A DNA stretch of 64,000 nucleotides from Arthrobacter sp. CDRTa11 (GCF_026427775.1 NZ_CP044532.1:124001-188000), one strand, 5' to 3'. Shown: positions 7,791 through 17,111, counted from the first letter of the stretch. Notes: a model not told the origin generated them from the sequence alone. Numbers and translations: made by a program.

Positions 7791-8660
7791 TTAGCCAACC
7801 AGCCAGTGCGACGGCGGCGAAAGGCGCGGCGGGAGGACTGTAGCACTGCTGCCCATGGCTGAGTTGAGTTGCGGCTGGGTGAGGAACAGCGCTGCGGAGA
7901 GGTCGGCGCCGTCGAGCCTTGCATCCCGCAGGTCGGCCCCCAACAGGTCCACGCCGGCGAGGTCGGCACCCCGGAGGTCGGCGCCAATCAGGTAAGCGCC
8001 ACGGAGATCCGCGCCGCAGAGCCGGCGCTGGCGGAGGTTGGCTCCCATCAGGTCCGCACCCGGCTGCAGGTCCGGATCAAGGTGCCCGCCGCCGTCGGCA
8101 AAGTAGGCCGCCCGCACCTCTTCGCTGATCTCCATCAGGGTTCCCCTGACTTCGCCGTGAAGGCCCTCAATATCGCAGCTGAGGAGCCCGGGGACGGTAC
8201 CCCCGGCAATCGCATCGATCCTCCCGGCCAGTTCCTTCGCGTCCTCCGCGGCGTAGGAGTCGAACGTTCTTGCCTGGGCCTCGGCAAGGTGCCACAGCAT
8301 TTCGTGCAGCTGCCTCATGGATTTGAACGCGGCGAACATGACATGTTGCGAGTCCGGGTTATCCCGCCAGCTGATGCCGCCGAAAAGCCGCTGCGAGACG
8401 GCCTGCCCCGCCCCAAAGCAGTCAAAGACCGTGCAGCCGGAAAAACCCCTGGGCCGGAGGCGGTCGTGAATGGTGCACGAAAAGTCCTGGCCCAGGTTCC
8501 GGCAGGGTGTGCCCGCGGGCTTGTCGATGGCGAAGTCCGCGGAGCGGGTGAAGCCGAAGGCTGTGCAGCACAGCGCGAAGCAATTGCCACAGTCAGGGCG
8601 CAGCTGGCCCAGGTCAAGGGTGGGGGTGATGCGGTTCTGGGGTGTAGGTGTGATGTTCAA
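7791..8660 (-). CDS. YkgJ-like cysteine-rich domain plus pentapeptide repeats
   Basis: A 289-residue protein with two parts. Residues 24-81 hold eight cysteines (24, 27, 31, 32, 53, 62, 76, 81), starting with CxxCxxxCC, like the putative zinc- or iron-chelating YkgJ/CxxCxxCC family. Residues about 201-260 hold ten or more pentapeptide repeats of A(D/N)LxG type (GADLMGANL, GADLRGAYLIGADL), which form a right-handed beta-helix. The middle is helical and unassigned. The start is TTG, with GGGAGA five to six bases upstream. Pentapeptide proteins can mimic DNA or scaffold complexes; a metal-binding head on such a helix is unusual. Function unknown. Confidence 0.75.
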   Translation of the reverse strand: MNITPTPQNRITPTLDLGQLRPDCGNCFALCCTAFGFTRSADFAIDKPAGTPCRNLGQDFSCTIHDRLRPRGFSGCTVFDCFGAGQAVSQRLFGGISWRDNPDSQHVMFAAFKSMRQLHEMLWHLAEAQARTFDSYAAEDAKELAGRIDAIAGGTVPGLLSCDIEGLHGEVRGTLMEISEEVRAAYFADGGGHLDPDLQPGADLMGANLRQRRLCGADLRGAYLIGADLRGADLAGVDLLGADLRDARLDGADLSAALFLTQPQLNSAMGSSATVLPPRLSPPSHWLVG

Positions 8661-8702
8661 GGATTCTCCCGAAGATGATTTCCGTCAGTGTGCTGGGGAG
8701 GA

Positions 8703-8724
8703 GGGAACTCGTGGACGAGTTCCC
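8703..8724. promoter_or_regulatory. 22-bp palindrome in a divergent intergenic region
   Basis: GGGAACTCGT and its complement ACGAGTTCCC are separated by GG. No gene ends here, since the flanking genes diverge, so an operator or a 5' leader hairpin is more likely than a terminator. The rest of 8661-8892 shows nothing I recognise. Confidence 0.4.
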
Positions 8725-8892
8725 CTTTCGGGCACACGGAATCACCGCTCCAGCGAGCGTCCGGCAAAGGCTGCGGAGGCTCTGGGTCACGGAAAACGGG
8801 TCACAGAGAAGAAATAAGAATCACTGAAACTGAGAATACCCCTTCAACGGGCAGGTGTGGATCTGCCAGTCAGCAGGACGTTCGAACAAGTC

Positions 8893-8922
8893 TTGCCCGG
8901 AGTGCAAGTTTGCACGTAGTGT
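8893..8922 (+). promoter_or_regulatory. TetR promoter with embedded operator
   Basis: TTGCCC (8893-8898) and TAGTGT (8917-8922) form a -35/-10 pair with an 18-bp spacer. The spacer holds the inverted repeat GTGCAAGTTTGCAC (8902-8915). The -10 box ends seven bases before the GTG start at 8930, which predicts a leaderless transcript repressed by its own product. Confidence 0.6.
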
Positions 8923-8929
8923 AGCTATC

Positions 8930-9652
8930 GTGACTTCTGATACAACCACACCAGCCGAGGCGGCAGTTCCCCAGCTGTCCCGGCGGGAACTCAACAAGGC
9001 AGCAACCCGCCAGGCAATTACAGATGCCACCATGGATCTTGTCCGGCAAAAAGGCCTGGGCAACTTCACGGTGGAGGACATCGCCGATGCCGCCGGCGTC
9101 TCCCGCCGCACCTTCTTCAACTACTACGCCAGCACCGAGGCGGCGATCGGAAACGTCACCCACGGTTTCCTGGACGTAGCGCTCCAGCAGTTCCGGCTGC
9201 GCCCGGCGGGTGAACCGGTGATCGTCTCGGCCAGGGAAGCCCTGATGGCCCTTGCCGATCCCATGGCCGTGGCGCCCGTTGCCGAGCTCTTCAGCCTGAT
9301 TCAGCAGAACCAGCAGCTCGCCCGTACGGAGCTCGAAGCGTGGGACCACTGCGCCGGGCAGATTATTGAGGCGGCGCGTGAGCGCATTGCCGGGGACACC
9401 GGCGTCGAACTGGATGAGCTGTACCTCCGGGCGCTGGCAGGCTCGGTGATTTCCTGCGGCAAGGCCGCCGTGGAAGTCTGGTTTGCCCGCTGCGGCGCTG
9501 ACCTCTCCGAGGCCTCCATGGCCACGCTTCGGCAGCTGATGATCGATTCCATGGATCTGCTGGCCTGCGGCTTCGGCACCACGCCAGACACCTCACAGAC
9601 TCCCCAGGCTGCTGAAACCCCGGCATCCGCACTTCCCACAGATCGGCACTGA
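8930..9652 (+). CDS. TetR family transcriptional regulator
   Basis: A 240-residue repressor. The N-terminal helix-turn-helix covers about residues 25-70 (ATRQAITDATMDLVRQKGLGNFTVEDIADAAGVSRRTFFNYYAS), followed by a helical ligand domain. The GTG at 8930 is chosen because a -10 box lies seven bases upstream and a palindromic operator precedes it; the longer frame from 8855 would start inside the promoter. The MMPL exporter gene begins one base after the stop, the standard arrangement for a TetR that controls a lipid or drug exporter. The inducing ligand is unknown. Confidence 0.85.
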   Translation: MTSDTTTPAEAAVPQLSRRELNKAATRQAITDATMDLVRQKGLGNFTVEDIADAAGVSRRTFFNYYASTEAAIGNVTHGFLDVALQQFRLRPAGEPVIVSAREALMALADPMAVAPVAELFSLIQQNQQLARTELEAWDHCAGQIIEAARERIAGDTGVELDELYLRALAGSVISCGKAAVEVWFARCGADLSEASMATLRQLMIDSMDLLACGFGTTPDTSQTPQAAETPASALPTDRH

Positions 9653-9653
9653 C

Positions 9654-12185
9654 ATGGCCTTACTCCTTTACCGCCTGGGCAAGTTTTCCTACCGCCACCG
9701 CTGGCTGGTGGTCTCGGCGTGGCTCGCCGTCCTCGTCGCCGTCGGCGGCTCGGCAGCCGCCTTCCACGGCACCATGTCCAACAACTTCCAGATCCCCGGG
9801 ACTGAAACCCAGCAGATGCTGGACAAGCTGAAGGCGGACCTTCCGGCTTCCTCGGGCGGCACCGCCGGAATCGTTTTCGAGGCCGACGGCGATGGGTTCA
9901 GCCAGGAGGGCAAGGCCGCCGTGACGGCCGCGCTGGCCAAGCTCGGCACCCTGCCCGACGTCCAGGGAACAGTGGATCCGTTCGCCACCCAGGCCCAGCT
10001 TGACCAGGGAGCAGCGGACCTGGCCGCGGGCGAGCAGAAAGCTGCGGCCGGGAAGGCGCAGCTGGACAAGTCCGCCGCAGATCTCGCTGCGGGAGCTGCC
10101 CAGCTGGCCCAGGCTGAACAGCAGATGAAGGCTGCCGGGCTTCCCGACGCTGCCATCGAGGCCCAGCTGGGCCAGCAGAAAGCGGCGATTGCCGCCGGCC
10201 AGCAGCAGCTCGACGCCGGGCGGAAGGAGCTCGAGGCGGGCACCGCTGAGCTGGAACTCGGCAAACGCCGGATCGCGGCTTCCGAAGGCATGCGCTTTGT
10301 CTCCGAGGATGGGAAGGCAGCACTCGCCCAGGTGCAGTTCAAGACGTCCATCAATGCGATCGATCCGGCTGTCCGTAAAGAAGTCCAGGAGATCGCCCAG
10401 GAAGTATCGTCGGCAGGCGTCACGTCCTACGCCAGCAAAGAGATCACCGAGGATGTTTCCGACTTGTTCGGAATTTCCGAGATCCTCGGCATCGCCATTG
10501 CAGCCCTGGTGCTGATCGTCATGCTGGGCACCCTGATTGCCGCCGGCTTGCCGCTCCTGATGGCAGTGGTGGGAGTCGCCGTGGGCGTGGGCGGCACGTT
10601 CGCCCTCACCAGCGTGGTGGACATGAGTTCCATTTCACCCATGTTGGCCCTCATGCTGGGCCTTGCCGTGGGCATCGATTACTCCCTCTTCATCGTGAAC
10701 CGGCACCGGAACCAGCTGCTGGCGGGGATGGATGCGGAGGAGTCCGCCGCCCTGGCCACCGGCACGTCCGGCAACGCCGTACTGTTCGCCGGACTCACCG
10801 TCATCATCGCGCTCGCGGCCCTGGTGGTGCCCGGCCTCCCCTTCCTGGCGGTGATGGGCCTTTCTGCCGCGGCCACAGTGGCAGTCGCCGTCGTGGTTGC
10901 CCTGACCCTCACGCCGGCGGTCCTGTCACTCGTGGGCCGGCGCCTGATTTCCCGGCGCAAATGGGCGAAGGCCGAAGCGCACAATGCTGCACCCGGCCAC
11001 GAAGAAGCAGACCGTACCAAGGAAGAGCGCCGGAGCAGCCATGGCTGGGGTGGCCTGGTCACCCGCCATCCCATCCTGGCCCTCCTGGCCGGCGTGGTGC
11101 TGCTGGGTGTGCTGGCCCTGCCGGCCAGCCAGCTCCGGCTGGCACTGCCCGACGGCGGCTCGGAACCCGTGGACTCCCAGGCCTACAAGGCGTACGACGC
11201 CACCAAGCGCAGCTTCGGCGAGGGCATGACCGGCCCCATCGTGGTGGTGGGGGAGTTCCCTGCCGGCCTGAGCGAAGCCGAAGCGGTGTCAAAACAGTAC
11301 GACGTGGCCGACATCCTGCGGGGTGTGGACAACGTCACTGCGGCCGTCCCGGTTGCCCTCAGCGAGGACCGACGCACGGCCGTCTTCCAGGTCATCCCCC
11401 GGGAAGGCCCCGCCAGCGCGAGCACCGTCCAGGTGGTCTCCGAACTGCGTGCCAGGAACGCCGAAATCAAGGACTCCACGGGCGTTACCGTCGGCCTCAC
11501 CGGGCAGACCGCCGGCAACATCGACGTCTCCACAAAACTGGGCGACGCCCTGCCCCCCTACCTGGCGATCGTCGTCGGGCTCTCCCTGATCCTCCTGCTC
11601 CTGGTGTTCCGCTCTATCGTGGTGCCGCTGCTGGCCACGGGCGGATTCCTGCTGTCCCTGGCGGCTGCGTTCGGCGCCGTCGTGGCCGTCTACCAGTGGG
11701 GCTGGCTGGGTACGGTGTTTGACGTTCCCAACCCCGGCGCGGTGCTCAGCTTCCTGCCCATCATCCTGATCGGCGTGCTGTTCGGCCTGGCCATGGACTA
11801 CCAGGTGTTCATCACCTCGGGCATGCGGGAGTCCTACATGCACGGCGAAACCGCCAAACACGCCGTGCGGACAGGTTTCAGCCACGCCGCCGCAGTGGTC
11901 ACCGCCGCGGCCATCATCATGGTCAGCGTCTTTTCCGGGTTCGTCTTCAGCCACCTGACCATGGTGCGACCGCTCGGTTTTGCCATGGCGTTCGGCGTCC
12001 TGGTGGATGCCTTTGTGGTTCGCATGACCATTGTTCCTGCCGTCATGTACCTGCTCGGCGAAAAGGCCTGGTGGCTGCCCGCGTGGCTGGACCGCATCCT
12101 GCCCGATGTTGACGTGGAGGGCGCGAAACTCCGGGCGGACGAACCAGCCGCGAACCTGAGGGAAAAAGAGGGTTCAGTACATTAG
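9654..12185 (+). CDS. MMPL/RND family transporter
   Basis: An 843-residue membrane exporter of the MMPL branch of RND proteins, which use the proton gradient to move lipids or drugs across the membrane. The layout is TM1 near residue 20, a large extracytoplasmic loop with an Ala/Gln-rich coiled-coil stretch (about 105-205), a TM cluster, a second loop (about 510-620), and a second TM cluster. Both TM clusters carry family motifs (GLAVGIDYSLF and GLAMDYQVFI, with the Asp residues of the proton path). It is cotranscribed with the TetR gene. Lipid or antibiotic export is inferred from family only. Confidence 0.88.
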   Translation: MALLLYRLGKFSYRHRWLVVSAWLAVLVAVGGSAAAFHGTMSNNFQIPGTETQQMLDKLKADLPASSGGTAGIVFEADGDGFSQEGKAAVTAALAKLGTLPDVQGTVDPFATQAQLDQGAADLAAGEQKAAAGKAQLDKSAADLAAGAAQLAQAEQQMKAAGLPDAAIEAQLGQQKAAIAAGQQQLDAGRKELEAGTAELELGKRRIAASEGMRFVSEDGKAALAQVQFKTSINAIDPAVRKEVQEIAQEVSSAGVTSYASKEITEDVSDLFGISEILGIAIAALVLIVMLGTLIAAGLPLLMAVVGVAVGVGGTFALTSVVDMSSISPMLALMLGLAVGIDYSLFIVNRHRNQLLAGMDAEESAALATGTSGNAVLFAGLTVIIALAALVVPGLPFLAVMGLSAAATVAVAVVVALTLTPAVLSLVGRRLISRRKWAKAEAHNAAPGHEEADRTKEERRSSHGWGGLVTRHPILALLAGVVLLGVLALPASQLRLALPDGGSEPVDSQAYKAYDATKRSFGEGMTGPIVVVGEFPAGLSEAEAVSKQYDVADILRGVDNVTAAVPVALSEDRRTAVFQVIPREGPASASTVQVVSELRARNAEIKDSTGVTVGLTGQTAGNIDVSTKLGDALPPYLAIVVGLSLILLLLVFRSIVVPLLATGGFLLSLAAAFGAVVAVYQWGWLGTVFDVPNPGAVLSFLPIILIGVLFGLAMDYQVFITSGMRESYMHGETAKHAVRTGFSHAAAVVTAAAIIMVSVFSGFVFSHLTMVRPLGFAMAFGVLVDAFVVRMTIVPAVMYLLGEKAWWLPAWLDRILPDVDVEGAKLRADEPAANLREKEGSVH

Positions 12186-12271
12186 GCTGGCGCCGGGATG
12201 CCCGTTGGCCGTACTCAGCCCTGCGTACCCGCATGATTACCCGCCGGAGTGCATAACAGGATGGATTCTTG

Positions 12272-12658
12272 ATGCCGTTGGATCAGCTTGCCGCGATGGT
12301 TGCGTGTGTTGTCCTGGGTGGCCTGGCAGTCTTCCAGGCCGCCCTGGTTGCAGGGGCTCCGCTGGGGAGAATGGCATGGGGAGGGCAGCACGAAGTGCTC
12401 CCCGTCCGGCTCAGGGCAGGCAGCGCGGTGTCCATTGGGCTGTACGCACTTTTTGCCTACGCGGCCCTGGCCAAAGCCGGCCTGGGCCCGCCCCTGGTCA
12501 ACGAATCCTTCACCTCGGTTTTTTCCTGGGTGCTGACGGGCTACTTCGCCCTGGGCGTGGTGATGAACGGCATCTCCCGGAGCAAGCCGGAACGCCTCGT
12601 CATGACCCCGACGGCACTGTTGCTCGCAGCGTTGTACCTGGCGCTTTCGCTTAACTGA
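12272..12658 (+). CDS. Small integral membrane protein
   Basis: A 128-residue hydrophobic protein with about four predicted membrane helices and no recognised domain. ATG at 12272 is preferred over the overlapping TTG at 12269; AGGATGG lies just upstream. It follows the MMPL gene in the same direction with an 86-base gap, so it may be part of the same transcript, but it has no known link to MMPL function. Confidence 0.65.
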   Translation: MPLDQLAAMVACVVLGGLAVFQAALVAGAPLGRMAWGGQHEVLPVRLRAGSAVSIGLYALFAYAALAKAGLGPPLVNESFTSVFSWVLTGYFALGVVMNGISRSKPERLVMTPTALLLAALYLALSLN

Positions 12659-12716
12659 CGCTTTCCCAACACCGACGCCGCATTGGTGACCTGCTTTCCC
12701 TGAGTGGGCAACCCTT

Positions 12717-14636
12717 CTAGGACTGTTGCCAGTTCACCGGCACCACTCGGAGCCAGGTGTACTCCAGCCCCCGGAGGACTATTCCGTTATTGAGGTTTAC
12801 GGTGTTACCGGAAAGAATGTCCACGGCCTCCGGTGCGAAGCCTGAGAGTGTTCCGGCCTGGATGATCTGGGGATGTTCACTGAAGTTGGCAAGGGCGAGT
12901 ATCAGCGTTCCCTCGCCGGGCCGCTGGTAGCCCAGCACGGCCGGCGTCTTTGTGTCGAACGGAATAAGGCGGGTGCCTGCCAGTTCGGGGGCACTGGCCC
13001 GGGCATCCGTCATTCTGCGGAGGCCTGCGAAGATGGCGCCCTCGGGGGTGGACGGGTCATGGCGGCGTGCGTAGCGTTCCGCCGGAAAGTGGGGCCGGTG
13101 TACCCAGCGGCTGTCGGCTTCGTGACCTTCCTCCGCGGCGTATTCGTAGTCGTTGAGCTGGCCCACCTCGTCGCCCAGGTACAGCAGGGGTATGCCGCCG
13201 GTGCTGAACGCCACCGAGTGGGCCAGCAGGATCCTGTCCACCGCCTGGACCGAATCATCCTCCAGGCCGCAGAGCGAGGCAGTTGTTCCCGAGATGCGGC
13301 AGTCGCCGGTGTTGGGGTTGTCCTGGAACGGCACACCGCGCGCGAAGCTGCCCGGAAAGCGGTTGACGTAGAAGGAGTTCAGGAACCGGCGATGGTCGAA
13401 GCCGTTGATCCCGAGCTCTGCAGCGTCCTCATCGCCGAACGTCCAGCCGATGTCGTCGTGGCTCCGGACATAATTCACCCAGGACGTCCCCGGCGGAATG
13501 TTGTGGCGGCGCTCCAGGGCCTGGGACAGCAGCGAGACGTTCCGGGTGGCCATCGACTCCCAGATGAGCGCCATTTGAAGGGGGTTGTAGGAGAGCTGGC
13601 ATTCGGCCGGATCGATGTACAGGGCCACCTCGTCCGGATGGACAATGGCTTCGGATTTGAAGAGCAGTGACGGGGCGGCCAGCCGGCAGACTGCGTTGAA
13701 GGCCCGCAGCAGGGTATGTGCCTCCGGCTGGTTTTCGCAGGGTGTCCCCAGCTTCTTCCAGATGAAGGCGACGGCGTCCATCCGCAGGATACTGATGCCC
13801 TGGTTGGCGAGGAAAAGCATCTCGGCTGCCATCGCCCGGAACACTTCAGGGTTCGAATAGTTCAGGTCCCATTGGTAGGTGTGGAACGTGGCCCAGACCC
13901 ACCTGCCGTCCGGCATCTGCACGAACGAGCCAGGGTGGTCTTCCGGGAAGATCTCCCGCACATTCTGCTCGAAGGCGTCCGGCATTCTCCGGTCAGGGAA
14001 AATCCAGTAGTAGTCGCTGAAGTCCGTATCGCCGTCGGCAGCCTTTCGGGCCCACTCGTGCTCGTTTGACGTGTGGTTGAAGACGAAGTCGACAACCAGC
14101 CTGATGCCGTTGGCACGCAGTTCGGCGGCAAGCCCGCGCAGCTGTTGCATGGTTCCGAGCCGCGGATTGACCTGCCGGTAACTGGACACCGCGTAGCCGC
14201 CGTCGGACAGCGGTTCGGGTGCCAGGAAAAGCGGCATGAGGTGCAGGTAGGTAAGGCCCAGTTCCTTGAAGTAGGGGATGCGGGCACGGACGCCCTCAAG
14301 GTCGGCGGCGTACCGGTCCACGTAGCAGACCCCGCCGAGCACGCGGTTGGACTCGAACCAGCCGCCGTCGCTTTCGGCGTCCTGGATCTTCAGTTCTGCC
14401 GCCCTTTCCTGCCAGGACCGGGCTGCCTCAACCGCAAGGGAAATTAGCTGGTCCTGGAAGTCAGGCCGTGAGCCGTAGAGTGCGTGGAACAGGCGCGCCA
14501 GGTTGGGGAAATGGACGTGGAAGCGCCGTTCGAAATCAGCCCAGTCCCTGTCGCCTGGACGGATGCCGGCCTTCTCTGCGACGGCGGTGAGCACCTTCGC
14601 GCTGTCGAAGTGATCTGCGGTTGCCGGTTCAGGCAT
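12717..14636 (-). CDS. Amylosucrase (GH13)
   Basis: A 639-residue GH13 enzyme that transfers glucose from sucrose to a growing alpha-1,4-glucan and releases fructose. The catalytic residues are Asp287 (ILRMDAV), Glu329 (LFKSEAI) and Asp394 (VRSHDDIGW), within one position of the classical Neisseria enzyme numbering (286, 328, 393), and the beta-strand motif is VVDFVFNHTS (181-190). The N-terminal helical domain typical of amylosucrase is present. The start ATG at 14636 has GAAGGAG before it; a longer frame runs into the upstream gene. It follows an alpha/beta hydrolase gene by 14 bases on the same strand. No signal peptide, so probably cytoplasmic; sucrose hydrolase is the alternative. Confidence 0.88.
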   Translation of the reverse strand: MPEPATADHFDSAKVLTAVAEKAGIRPGDRDWADFERRFHVHFPNLARLFHALYGSRPDFQDQLISLAVEAARSWQERAAELKIQDAESDGGWFESNRVLGGVCYVDRYAADLEGVRARIPYFKELGLTYLHLMPLFLAPEPLSDGGYAVSSYRQVNPRLGTMQQLRGLAAELRANGIRLVVDFVFNHTSNEHEWARKAADGDTDFSDYYWIFPDRRMPDAFEQNVREIFPEDHPGSFVQMPDGRWVWATFHTYQWDLNYSNPEVFRAMAAEMLFLANQGISILRMDAVAFIWKKLGTPCENQPEAHTLLRAFNAVCRLAAPSLLFKSEAIVHPDEVALYIDPAECQLSYNPLQMALIWESMATRNVSLLSQALERRHNIPPGTSWVNYVRSHDDIGWTFGDEDAAELGINGFDHRRFLNSFYVNRFPGSFARGVPFQDNPNTGDCRISGTTASLCGLEDDSVQAVDRILLAHSVAFSTGGIPLLYLGDEVGQLNDYEYAAEEGHEADSRWVHRPHFPAERYARRHDPSTPEGAIFAGLRRMTDARASAPELAGTRLIPFDTKTPAVLGYQRPGEGTLILALANFSEHPQIIQAGTLSGFAPEAVDILSGNTVNLNNGIVLRGLEYTWLRVVPVNWQQS

Positions 14637-14650
14637 GGGTTTTTGCTCCT

Positions 14651-15355
14651 TCACGCTCTGCGGTCCACCGCTGCCAGGATTGCCTGGCCCAGTTCCGCAG
14701 GTTTGGTGAACTGGGGCCAGTGCCCGGTGGGAAGGTCCACGTACTCCACGTCCCGGATACGGGCCAGCTCCGCCACGTAGGGATGGCCGGCGTCGATCCA
14801 CTCCTGAAGCAGTGAGGAAGGAAACTCGCAGGCGATCACGGTGGCGGGGACGTCATACCGGCGGACGTCGTGCAGGTGCTGCTGATCGAACGCCACGCCC
14901 TTGGGCTGCGGGATGGCGCGGGCCCGGAATTGGGCACGAAGGTCCTCGGTGAGGTCCGTGAGATCGGCGTCTTCGAAACCTTCCCAGGGCGGCAGGGGAA
15001 TCTGGTCGCCCTCCGCCGGCAGCTCATCGTTGATGACGCCGCCCTCGCCCAGGGGGCCGCTGTCCACGTAGATGGCGCGCTCCACCCGGTCCGGCCGCGC
15101 ATCAACCACCCCGTGGATGATGGCGCCGCCGCCGGAGTGGCCCACCAGCACCACTTTTCCTTCCAGCCCGTCCACGGCCCTCACGACGGCGTCGATGTGG
15201 TCACGCAGGCCAATTCCGGCGCGCGGGGCGTCTGCAGACTCGAGGCCGGGGAGGGTGAGCGGATGGGGCGTGTGCCCTACCGCCTCCAAGGGCGGCGTCA
15301 CCTCCGCCCACGACGAGGCGTCCAACCAGAAACCGGGTACCAGGATGATGTCCAT
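14651..15355 (-). CDS. Alpha/beta fold hydrolase
   Basis: A 234-residue small alpha/beta hydrolase. The oxyanion-hole region is LVPGFWLDASSW (5-16), the nucleophile is Ser74 in VGHSGGGAI, and the catalytic histidine is in PTGHWPQF near residue 217. This form (GFWLD, TGHWP) is common in uncharacterised actinobacterial esterase-like proteins. It sits 14 bases before the amylosucrase gene, so the two are likely cotranscribed, though no functional link is known. Substrate unknown. Confidence 0.8.
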   Translation of the reverse strand: MDIILVPGFWLDASSWAEVTPPLEAVGHTPHPLTLPGLESADAPRAGIGLRDHIDAVVRAVDGLEGKVVLVGHSGGGAIIHGVVDARPDRVERAIYVDSGPLGEGGVINDELPAEGDQIPLPPWEGFEDADLTDLTEDLRAQFRARAIPQPKGVAFDQQHLHDVRRYDVPATVIACEFPSSLLQEWIDAGHPYVAELARIRDVEYVDLPTGHWPQFTKPAELGQAILAAVDRRA

Positions 15356-15379
15356 GACGAAAAACCCTACCCGGCCCCC

Positions 15380-15408
15380 GGCACAGCGTTAAGCCCCCAC
15401 GCTGTGCC
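15380..15408 (-). terminator. Hairpin after the secreted arabinanase gene
   Basis: A perfect 10-bp stem 15380-15389/15399-15408 with a 9-base loop between the GH43 stop and the next gene on the same strand. It would separate the arabinanase transcript from the hydrolase-amylosucrase unit. Confidence 0.6.
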
Positions 15409-15440
15409 GCCCCAGGGACTAAACCCGGAGGTTAAGGGCT

Positions 15441-16949
15441 TTACCGCACGGAAAGTCCGACGGCGTCGGTGGTCACCGAGCCGTGGGCGTTGCGGAAAAC
15501 GGCGCGCACCAGAAGATCCGGCTTTAGGGAGTCGTCCTCCGTGGAAGCGGCCGCCAACTCGAGGGTGGAACTGTACGTGCCCTCGTCCGTCCGCTTGGTG
15601 ATGGGCTGGGATTCAAGCTGCGCCCAGGTGGCCCCGCCGTCGGAGGACGTCTCCCAGACAGCTACCGGGCCCGGCGTCCCGGTGGCTGTGGCGGCGAACA
15701 CGGCCTTCTTCCCGGCGTCCACGGATACCGGCTTCGGCTGCTTCTGTACCGCCGGGAGCTCCACGGTCTGGTCAAAAGCGGGCCAGCCGTCCACCCAGTT
15801 GATCTTCTGCAGTCCCAGTGTGGGAAAGTACGGGATGTCCTGGTTGGACCCGTCGTAGTAGTGGAACGCCAGGTAGTCGCCAAAAACCGACTGTCCGCCC
15901 GGGCCCGTGATTGCACCGTGCGAATCCAGCACCACGGACCCGCCGCCGCCGAACATGTCGCGGCCGTCCTTGTCCAGGTAGGGGCCCTTCACCGACGTGG
16001 AGCGGCCCACCGCCACTTTGTAGGTGGAGTCCGCGCCCCGGCAGCAGGAATCGAAGGAGACAATCAGGTAGTAGTAGCCGCCGTGCCGGGTGATGTACGG
16101 GGCCTCCACGGGGTTGCCCGGCATAAAGCGGTCCGCGATATTGACGGTCTTGGACTGCCAGTCGGCCACAGGCTTGCCGGTGGGCCACTCGATGGGCACC
16201 AGGAAGATCCCGTACCAGAACGAGCCGATGGCCATATAGGGGGTGCCGTCCGCATCTTCGATGATGCCGGCGTCGATCGCGTTGAACGTCTTGCCGGGGT
16301 TGTTCGGATCCAGCCCCATGGCGGGGGAGGAGACCACCAGGCCCTGGTCCACCCACTCGTAGCTGGGGTCGTTGGGGTCAAGAGTGGTGTTGGTGGCCAG
16401 GGCGGTCAAAGAGTTGTTCCCGCCAAAGCGCGACGCCGAGTAGTACAGGTAGTAGGTTCCGTTGTGTTCGGTGATTTCCGGCGCCCACAGGTTGCCCGGC
16501 AGCTCGCCGTCGGCGAAGTGCTCATCAATCCACGCCGGAATCTTGTCCCAGACCGTGCCGCTGTACTCCCACGTGGTTCCCTGGTCCGAGGAGGACCAGA
16601 TCTGGATGGTCCCGCCGTTCTCCCTGTTCAGCAGTCCGGTGGAATAGACGTACCACGTGCCGTCGTCGGCGATGATCAGCGCGGGATCGTGGATTGGCGA
16701 GGTCTGGCCCACCACCGTTTTGCCGCCTGGCAGGTCGGCCTGCTGCTTCTGCGCTCCAGCCTGCTTCTGCGCCCCGGCCTGCTTCTGCTCAGCAGCCAGC
16801 AGCTGTTCTATTGCCGGCCTCTGTTCTATCGCTGGTCTGTGTTCAATGGCTGCGCCCGCGGCCGGCGGCAGTGCCGCCGCTGTCAGCGCGATGCCAAAAG
16901 CCGCTGCCAATCCCGCTGCGCGCGTTGTCCAAGATCGTGACTTCGTCAT
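15441..16949 (-). CDS. Secreted arabinan endo-1,5-alpha-L-arabinanase (GH43)
   Basis: A 502-residue exported enzyme. Residues 1-34 form a signal peptide (RAAGLAAAFGIALTAAALPPAAGA). Residues about 35-72 are a low-complexity linker of IEQRPA and KQAGAQ repeats. The five-bladed GH43 domain follows with the general base Asp88 (SPIHDPAL), Asp226 (NAIDAGI) and the acid Glu282 (VEAPYI). A C-terminal Ig-like domain occupies about 400-502. It cuts internal alpha-1,5 bonds of arabinan outside the cell. The ATG at 16949 has GGAAGGACC upstream and gives a normal signal peptide. It is divergent from the ABC transporter operon, and an operator-like palindrome lies at 17023. Confidence 0.88.
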   Translation of the reverse strand: MTKSRSWTTRAAGLAAAFGIALTAAALPPAAGAAIEHRPAIEQRPAIEQLLAAEQKQAGAQKQAGAQKQQADLPGGKTVVGQTSPIHDPALIIADDGTWYVYSTGLLNRENGGTIQIWSSSDQGTTWEYSGTVWDKIPAWIDEHFADGELPGNLWAPEITEHNGTYYLYYSASRFGGNNSLTALATNTTLDPNDPSYEWVDQGLVVSSPAMGLDPNNPGKTFNAIDAGIIEDADGTPYMAIGSFWYGIFLVPIEWPTGKPVADWQSKTVNIADRFMPGNPVEAPYITRHGGYYYLIVSFDSCCRGADSTYKVAVGRSTSVKGPYLDKDGRDMFGGGGSVVLDSHGAITGPGGQSVFGDYLAFHYYDGSNQDIPYFPTLGLQKINWVDGWPAFDQTVELPAVQKQPKPVSVDAGKKAVFAATATGTPGPVAVWETSSDGGATWAQLESQPITKRTDEGTYSSTLELAAASTEDDSLKPDLLVRAVFRNAHGSVTTDAVGLSVR

Positions 16950-16963
16950 CACGTGGTCCTTCC
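16936..16963 (-). repeat. Inverted copy A of a 28-bp start-region repeat
   Basis: These 28 bases, read on the minus strand, are identical to 17246-17273 on the plus strand. They cover ribosome site, start codon and first four to five codons of the GH43 gene. Confidence 0.85.
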
Positions 16964-17022
16964 AAAAAGGGTGGTTGGGGGATAAGTCGACGACGGTAGC
17001 GGGGATGCGCCCGACCGAAAAG

Positions 17023-17036
17023 TTGCAACGTTGTAA
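17023..17036. promoter_or_regulatory. LacI operator for the GH43 arabinanase
   Basis: TTGCAACGTTGTAA is a 14-bp near-perfect palindrome (one mismatched pair) 74-87 bases before the GH43 start. It matches the sites at 17144 and 25174. Confidence 0.7.
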
Positions 17037-17111
17037 CGAGAAATATGGCACGCGCCGGCAGGGGCGTCAAGGGAACGGGCCGCACGGTCAAAAAGAAAAC
17101 GCCGCGCCCCC

